A DNA stretch of 64,000 bases. Source: Paraburkholderia acidisoli (GTDB taxonomy: Bacteria; Pseudomonadota; Gammaproteobacteria; Burkholderiales; Burkholderiaceae). The DNA is taken from positions 930,001 to 994,000 of the forward strand of contig NZ_CP046915.1 in NCBI RefSeq assembly GCF_009789675.1, read 5' to 3'. Numbering within the stretch: the stretch's first letter is position 1; the number at the start of each line of letters is the position of its first letter. Shown piece after piece: positions 59,440-64,000 of the stretch. The position numbers and the translations under genes are program-made. The notes under the pieces were generated by a model that was not told the DNA's origin, did not search any database, and saw only the letters and a program-made list of their open reading frames with translations.

Positions 59440-60433
59440 GAAAAGCGCCGAAATTACCGCTGCCGTGCCCGATTTTCTTGCCGATGCCGCAGCGGAGCCC
59501 ACGAGCGAACCGCGCGCGCGCATCCTCGCGCGGCTGCGTCTCCGGCACCTCAATTGCATCGTCGCCATCGCGCAGGAGCGCACGATGGCGCGTGCCGCGG
59601 CACGCCTGCATCTGAGCCAGCCCGCCGTTTCCAAAACCCTGAGCGAACTGGAGGAATGGGCGGGCACGCGGCTCGTCGAGCGCGGGCGTAACGGCGCGTC
59701 GCTCACGGCCGAGGGCGAGCATTTCCTGCGTTACGCGCTGGACGTGCGGCGCGCGGTGGACGCTTCGGCGGCGGCGCTCGCGCGCGAGCATCCCGCGCAG
59801 GCGGCCGCGGTGCGTATCGGCGCGCTGCCCACGGTGCAGACAGCGGTGCTGCCGCGGGCGATCGTTGGCCTGCAGGCGGTCATGCCGGGCGTGGGTGTGA
59901 AGGTGGAAGTGGCCTCGAACGCCGACCTGCTGGGCGCGCTGAAGGCAGGCGACATCGACATGATGATCGGCCGCATGGCCGAGCCCGCGAGCATGCCCGG
60001 CATCTCGTTCGAATATCTCTACACGGAGTCGCTGGTGCTCGTGGCGCGCGCGGGGCATCCGCTCGCGCAGGCACGCGCGACGCTATCGCTCGAAGACGCG
60101 CTGGCGTATCCGCTGGCGATCGCGGGCGAGCACACGGCGCCGCGTCATCACACCGAGGCGTTCTTCGAGTCGCGCGGGCTGACATTGCCGGCCGGTTGCG
60201 TGGAGACGCAGTCGCTCGCGGTGGCGCGTCTGGTCGTGATGCGCTCGGACGCGGTCTGGATCGTGCCGCAGCGCGTGGCCGACGACGATATCGCAGCCGG
60301 ACTGCTCGCGGTGATCGACGTACCCGCGCCGCGAGGCGTGGAGCAGATCGGCATGCTGCGCCGCAGCGCCGAACCGCTTTCCGAAGCGAGCGGCGCTTTT
60401 GCCGAGCAGTTGCGCCGCGCGATCCTCGTGTGA
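59438..60433 (+). CDS. LysR-family regulator, PcaQ/GalR/GbpR type
   Basis: A 331-residue regulator with a longer than normal N-terminal leader (about 33 residues) before the helix-turn-helix: RLRLRHLNCIVAIAQERTMA, then RAAARLHLSQPAVSKTLSEL. The HL-x-C-I-V-A-I opening and AAALAREHPAQAAAVRIGAL effector start are characteristic of the PcaQ/GbpR group, which controls aromatic and sugar catabolism. The effector domain ends PLSEASGAFAEQLRRAIL. ATG 59438 overlaps the operator palindrome. It is divergent from gallate dioxygenase, so gallate or its ring-cleavage product is the likely effector. Confidence 0.9.
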   Translation: MKSAEITAAVPDFLADAAAEPTSEPRARILARLRLRHLNCIVAIAQERTMARAAARLHLSQPAVSKTLSELEEWAGTRLVERGRNGASLTAEGEHFLRYALDVRRAVDASAAALAREHPAQAAAVRIGALPTVQTAVLPRAIVGLQAVMPGVGVKVEVASNADLLGALKAGDIDMMIGRMAEPASMPGISFEYLYTESLVLVARAGHPLAQARATLSLEDALAYPLAIAGEHTAPRHHTEAFFESRGLTLPAGCVETQSLAVARLVVMRSDAVWIVPQRVADDDIAAGLLAVIDVPAPRGVEQIGMLRRSAEPLSEASGAFAEQLRRAILV

Positions 60434-60474
60434 AGCGTGCGCCGGGCGCGGAATAAAACGCAAGGGAGAAAGGA

Positions 60475-60951
60475 ATGCAGAACGGGCAGAACGCGGCGCA
60501 CGAGTTGCCGCGGCAAGTGGTGGAAGACTTCAACGGCAATGGTCTGGAAGCGCGCCTGGGCGACGCGTTCCGGCTTTCGACCGTGGGCGAGGATGGCTGG
60601 CCGCATGCCGCGCAGTTGAGCGTGGGCGAAATTCTCGCGGTGAGCGCGGTGGAACTGCTCGTGGCGGTATGGCCGAATTCACATACTGCCGGGAATCTGA
60701 AACGAGACGGCAAGCTCACGCTGTCGCTCGTGCACGACGGCGCGCTGCTCGAGATTCGCGCCACGGCGCGCATGGCCGCCGAACAGCAAACCGCGCTCGG
60801 TCTCACGGTGTTTCGCGTGACGGTCGCGGCCGTCAACGAACATCGCGCGAAATACGCGGAGGTGACCAGCGGCGTGACGTTTCGTCTGCATGACCCGCAA
60901 GCGGTACTTGCGCGCTGGCGCGAGCAGATCGCGATGCTGCGCGCGATCTGA
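60475..60951 (+). CDS. Flavin split-barrel (PPOX-like) protein
   Basis: A 158-residue protein of the pyridoxamine-phosphate-oxidase-like split-barrel fold. GGGAGAAAGGA precedes ATG 60475. Marks: RLGDAFRLSTVGEDGWPHAA (the first barrel strands), VAVWPNSHTAGNLKRDGKLT (the A-x-N-x-x-R-x-G-K loop), and LEIRATARMAA. The final helix ends AVLARWREQIAMLRA. It probably binds FMN or haem, but the residues needed to decide are not evident. It starts 41 bases after the LysR stop on the same strand and could be cotranscribed. Confidence 0.8.
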   Translation: MQNGQNAAHELPRQVVEDFNGNGLEARLGDAFRLSTVGEDGWPHAAQLSVGEILAVSAVELLVAVWPNSHTAGNLKRDGKLTLSLVHDGALLEIRATARMAAEQQTALGLTVFRVTVAAVNEHRAKYAEVTSGVTFRLHDPQAVLARWREQIAMLRAI

Positions 60952-61050
60952 GCGTGACCGGATCCTCGAATTCTTGTTAGTATTCAAATACTGGTGAGTA
61001 TTCGAAAGCCGTGCGGCGCGCTGTGAAGTTGCGAGGCCGCTACGCCGCTC

Positions 61051-61641
61051 TCAACGGCGCGTGTCGACCGGTGCGCGAAACACGCCGTGCAGGGCCACGC
61101 GCAGCAGATCGCCGGAAGTCGGCTTGCTGACGAAACTCATGGCGGGCGCGTAGGTCAGTTCGAACACGAGCGCGCCCACGGTTTCGGCGGCGAGGTCGGT
61201 ATTGCCCGCGAGCGCGAGCAGGCGTTCGCCCAGCGCGCCCCATTGCGCGCGCAGCACCTTTTCCTGCGACTTGCGAAACGTGGCGGCGGGCTTGGCGTTG
61301 CGCGAGTAGTCGAGGATCAGCGAGGGCCAGTTGCCTTTGCGCGAGCTTTTCTCGGCCCAGTGCGCAATGGCGTCGATCGCTTCGTCGATCGTGCCGGCGC
61401 CGGCGAGCGCCGCGAGAATGGCGGCGAGACTCTGCTTGCCGTGCTCGTCGAGCACTTCGAGAAAGAGGCTTTCCTTGCCGTCGAAGTTGGAGTAGACCGC
61501 GCCTTTACTGAAGCCGGCTTCTTCGGCAATGCGGTCGAGCGACGTGGCCGCGTAGCCGTCCCGGGTAAACAGCGTTCGCGCAACGCTGACGAGTTTGGTG
61601 CGGGTCAGCGCCTGGCTTTCCTCGCGGGTCATGCGGGCCAT
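61051..61641 (-). CDS. TetR/AcrR-family repressor
   Basis: A 196-residue repressor. GAGGACC precedes start 61641 (MARMTREESQALTRTKLV). Helix-turn-helix: FTRDGYAATSLDRIAEEAGF, then SKGAVYSNFDGKESLFLEVL. The ligand domain ends FVSKPTSGDLLRVALHGVFR. It is divergent from an aldo/keto reductase starting at 61831, its likely target. The 189-bp gap contains AT-rich sequence near 61660-61740 suitable for both promoters. Confidence 0.92.
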   Translation of the reverse strand: MARMTREESQALTRTKLVSVARTLFTRDGYAATSLDRIAEEAGFSKGAVYSNFDGKESLFLEVLDEHGKQSLAAILAALAGAGTIDEAIDAIAHWAEKSSRKGNWPSLILDYSRNAKPAATFRKSQEKVLRAQWGALGERLLALAGNTDLAAETVGALVFELTYAPAMSFVSKPTSGDLLRVALHGVFRAPVDTRR

Positions 61642-61830
61642 ACAGGGTCCTCGGCGTATTCGTTGGTGTTTTGTATTGCGTGCGTGGCGGAATCTCGATA
61701 CCGTCGGGTATTCCGATGCGACGCTTATTTTTTTATGCCGGGTGGCCTGATAGTGCATGCCGACGGCAGACGCGCATTCTACCAAGCCGCGCCAGCGGCC
61801 ATGGCGAAGTTCAACCAGCAAGGAGCCACG

Positions 61831-62664
61831 ATGACGAACCATCCCGCACCGACGATCAAACTGCACAACGGCGTCGAGATGCCGCAAACCGGTCTGGGGA
61901 CCTGGCCGCTCGACGATACGGGCGCGGCCCAAGCCGTGGCAAGCGCGTTGCAGACCGGTTATCGGCTCGTGGACACGGCGGAAAACTACGGCAACGAAAC
62001 GGGCGTGGGCGAGGGCATTCGTCAGTCGGGCGTGGCGCGCGACGCGATCTTCGTGACGAGCAAGTTCAATCGCGCATGGCATAGCGTGGAAGGTGCGCAA
62101 GCGGCTTGCGAGGCGAGCTTGAAACGGCTCGGGCTCGACTATCTCGACCTGCTGCTGATTCACTGGCCGAATCCCGATCAAGACCGCTATGTGGAGGCGT
62201 TCGAAGGACTCGTGCGTCTGCTCGAAGCCGGCAAGGTACGCGCGATCGGCACGTCGAACTTCAAGCCCGACCACTTGCAGCGCCTGTTCGACGCGGGCTT
62301 CGTGCCGCATGTGAACCAGATTCAGCTCGATCCCTATCACGCGCGCGAAGATCTCGTGGCGATTCACATGGAACGCGGCATCGTGACGGAAACCTGGAGC
62401 CCGATCGGGCGCGGCGGCGAATTGCTCGCCGAGCCGCTGGTCGTGTCGATCGCGCAGCGTTACGGGCGCACGCCTGCGCAGATCGTGTTGCGCTGGCAGG
62501 TGCAGCGCGGTTTTGTGCCGGTGCCGAAATCGGCGGACCCGGAGCGTCAGGCGCTGAATCTCGACATCTTCGATTTCCAGCTCACCGACGAAGAAATGAC
62601 CGCCGTGGCCACGCTCAAACGCGACGACCCGCAGATGCTCGACGCGGACGTCTTCGGGCACTGA
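61831..62664 (+). CDS. Aldo/keto reductase
   Basis: A 277-residue NADPH-dependent reductase. AAGGAG precedes ATG 61831; upstream in-frame sequence belongs to the antisense of the TetR gene and is excluded. TIM-barrel marks: GVEMPQTGLGTWPLDDTGAA, catalytic Asp and Tyr in YRLVDTAENYGNETGVGEG, Lys in FVTSKFNRAW, His in LLIHWPNPD, and the NADPH loop VPVPKSADPERQALNLDIF. Two motif segments GTSNFKPDHLQRLF and QIQLDPYHAREDL complete the family. Regulated probably by the divergent TetR repressor. Substrate broad (aldehydes, ketones, 2,5-diketogluconate type). Confidence 0.93.
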   Translation: MTNHPAPTIKLHNGVEMPQTGLGTWPLDDTGAAQAVASALQTGYRLVDTAENYGNETGVGEGIRQSGVARDAIFVTSKFNRAWHSVEGAQAACEASLKRLGLDYLDLLLIHWPNPDQDRYVEAFEGLVRLLEAGKVRAIGTSNFKPDHLQRLFDAGFVPHVNQIQLDPYHAREDLVAIHMERGIVTETWSPIGRGGELLAEPLVVSIAQRYGRTPAQIVLRWQVQRGFVPVPKSADPERQALNLDIFDFQLTDEEMTAVATLKRDDPQMLDADVFGH

Positions 62665-62743
62665 AGACTGCGCAGCGGGTGCGGGGCACGCTGGTACGTC
62701 GCTTGCTCAAATGGTGGAAACGGTCTTGCGGAGTCCACCCATC

Positions 62744-63025
62744 ATGACGATTTCGTTCCCTGAAGGCCCGCTCGTCTACGACGGCGATCAGCTCGCGCTC
62801 ATCTTTACCGCTCAGGCAGACGGCGAAGCGGTCGAGTGCCTCATCACGGCCGAGGCGCTCGAAGATCATTGCGGCGCGAAGTCGGCGCGCGAGCCAGACC
62901 TGCGCGCCGCGTTCGAGTCGCATCGGGGCGCTATTGAAAAAGCGGCCGCCCGTCTTATCGAAGAGACGCAGGCGGCCGCGGTCAAGCTGCACAGCGGCTA
63001 TTTGCGCATGTACGGCAGCAAGTAA
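62744..63025 (+). CDS. DUF1488 protein
   Basis: A 93-residue protein. GGAG at 62730-62733 supports ATG 62744 (MTISFPEGPLVYDGDQLALI). The opening I-S-F-P followed by a three-strand beta domain and a helix (AFESHRGAIEKAAARLIEET) is the DUF1488 pattern. Function unknown. It lies 79 bases after the aldo/keto reductase on the same strand and converges with the hydrolase gene. Confidence 0.78.
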   Translation: MTISFPEGPLVYDGDQLALIFTAQADGEAVECLITAEALEDHCGAKSAREPDLRAAFESHRGAIEKAAARLIEETQAAAVKLHSGYLRMYGSK

Positions 63026-63055
63026 GCGCTCAATGAGCGCTCAATGTCAAAGCGC

Positions 63056-63952
63056 TCAACGCAGATGCTTCGCGAGAAACGCGTGCATCAGCGCGGCCGC
63101 TTCGTCCACTTTCTCGTCCAGCGCGAAGTGGCCCGCGTCGAGCAAATGCACTTCGGCTTCGGGTAAATCGCGCTGATACGCGGCGCCCGCCGCGGCGATG
63201 AACGACGCGTCGTAGCGCCCCCACATCACCAGCGTGCGAGGTTGTTGCGCGCGCAACCACGCTTGCCATTTCGGATACGACGCCACGTTGGTGCGATAGT
63301 CGTAGAGCAGCGCCGCCTGAATCTCGGCCTGGCCGGGACGCGTGAGAAACGCGTATTCGTCGCTCCAGGTGTCGGGGTTGTAGCGCTCGGGGTGCGGGCT
63401 GTCGCCATCGTGACGAAACTTCGTGCCTTCATAGGACGTGAAGGCGGTGAACACTTCCGGGTGCGCCTGCGGGTCGGCCCAATACTGCTTGATCGCGGCC
63501 CATTTGCGGCCGAGACTTTCCTCGTGGCTGTTCGCGTTCTGGATCACGAGCGTCTGCAAACGTTCGGGATGCGCGAGCATGATGCGAAAGCCGATCGGGC
63601 CGCCGTAATCCTGCAGATACAGGCTATAACGGTCGATGCCGAGTTGTTCGAGCCATGCGTTCGTGACCTGCGCGAGATGGTCGAACGTATAGGCGAATTG
63701 CGCGGGCGGTGGCGCGTCGCTGTGACCGAAGCCGGGATAGTCGGGTGCGATGACGTGATAGCGCGTGGCGAGCAGCGGGATCAACGTGTCGAACATGCGC
63801 GAGGACGAAGGGAAGCCATGCAGCAGCACGAGCGTGGGCGCGTCGGCGGGACCGGCTTCGCGATAGAAAATACCGATGCCGTCGACGTTCGCGCGGCGGT
63901 ACGCGATCAACGTGGAATCGGAAGGGCTGGGTGGCATGGCGTTGTCGTTCAT
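63056..63952 (-). CDS. Alpha/beta hydrolase, haloalkane-dehalogenase-like
   Basis: A 298-residue cytosolic hydrolase. GGAAGC precedes start 63952. Oxyanion motif LLHGFPSSSRMFDTLIPLLA; then YPGFGHSD. The nucleophile elbow is LQDYGGPIGF with Asp as nucleophile (Q-D-Y-G-G) as in haloalkane dehalogenases and fluoroacetate dehalogenases. A cap domain follows (about 140-220; KWAAIKQYWADPQAHPEVFT). Acid: GRYDASF. Catalytic His: LLDAGHFALDE. The halide-binding Trp pair of true dehalogenases is not obvious, so epoxide or ester substrates remain possible. Last gene of the window; bases 63953-64000 hold no feature I can support. Confidence 0.88.
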   Translation of the reverse strand: MNDNAMPPSPSDSTLIAYRRANVDGIGIFYREAGPADAPTLVLLHGFPSSSRMFDTLIPLLATRYHVIAPDYPGFGHSDAPPPAQFAYTFDHLAQVTNAWLEQLGIDRYSLYLQDYGGPIGFRIMLAHPERLQTLVIQNANSHEESLGRKWAAIKQYWADPQAHPEVFTAFTSYEGTKFRHDGDSPHPERYNPDTWSDEYAFLTRPGQAEIQAALLYDYRTNVASYPKWQAWLRAQQPRTLVMWGRYDASFIAAAGAAYQRDLPEAEVHLLDAGHFALDEKVDEAAALMHAFLAKHLR

Positions 63953-64000
63953 GATGGGCTTCCACGGTTCGCATGAAGGGCGGGTTCAAGCCGCATCATG

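Overview
The window looks like a chromosomal segment of a Burkholderiaceae bacterium, most likely Paraburkholderia, Caballeronia or Burkholderia. The evidence is high-GC codon use throughout and several lineage-typical proteins: DUF4148 and DUF3331 proteins, a short His-rich secreted peptide, a Burkholderia-type trimeric porin, and a 2,2-dialkylglycine decarboxylase that, from memory, is very close to the B. cepacia enzyme, with its divergent LysR regulator. I found no rRNA, tRNA, CRISPR array, transposase or phage structural gene. It reads as accessory but settled chromosome: metabolic cassettes, regulators and transporters in short operons.

Layout. 1-5.3 kb: two frame-disrupted genes flank a Fur-box-controlled TonB-dependent siderophore receptor, followed by a Tat-exported alpha/beta hydrolase. 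5.4-13.4 kb: an exported thioredoxin-fold protein, a DUF4148 protein, an HxlR regulator divergent from a PLP decarboxylase with matching operator-like sites, a DUF3331 protein, a His-rich peptide behind a CsoR/RcnR-like palindrome, and an NmrA-like reductase divergent from a LysR regulator. 13.7-16.8 kb: an MFS importer with an IlvD/Edd sugar-acid dehydratase. 16.9-24.3 kb: a lipoprotein with TonB-C-like domains at both ends, an FtsH-like AAA protease, and a receiver protein next to a hybrid histidine kinase. 24.3-30.5 kb: exported proteins, a GGDEF protein, a DsbA-like protein, a candidate small RNA and a secreted beta-propeller.

31-33.7 kb: a cyanide-insensitive-type cytochrome bd oxidase operon (subunits I and II plus a DUF2474 peptide). 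34.1-37.8 kb: a tightly overlapping SsuABC-like ABC importer with two substrate-binding proteins. 38.1-41.3 kb: a decayed CmcJ/NvfI-like gene end, a porin and a second GGDEF protein. 41.5-43.9 kb: dgdR/dgdA. 44-46.3 kb: a zinc alcohol dehydrogenase and a lipoprotein beta-propeller, followed by an 8-bp tandem repeat.

46.6-55.3 kb is the most coherent module: AraC regulator, macA, macB and a NodT-type outer-membrane channel on one strand; on the other, a Fur-box-preceded ferrichrome/ferrioxamine-type receptor and a low-affinity iron permease-like protein. No siderophore synthase is present, so it suggests uptake of foreign siderophore with matching efflux or recycling. 56-64 kb: an AraC/SDR pair, a gallate dioxygenase divergent from a PcaQ/GalR-like LysR regulator whose palindrome overlaps its own start codon, a flavin split-barrel protein, a TetR/aldo-keto reductase pair, a DUF1488 protein and a dehalogenase-like hydrolase.

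All identifications come from reading motifs and remembered family patterns. No database search was run.
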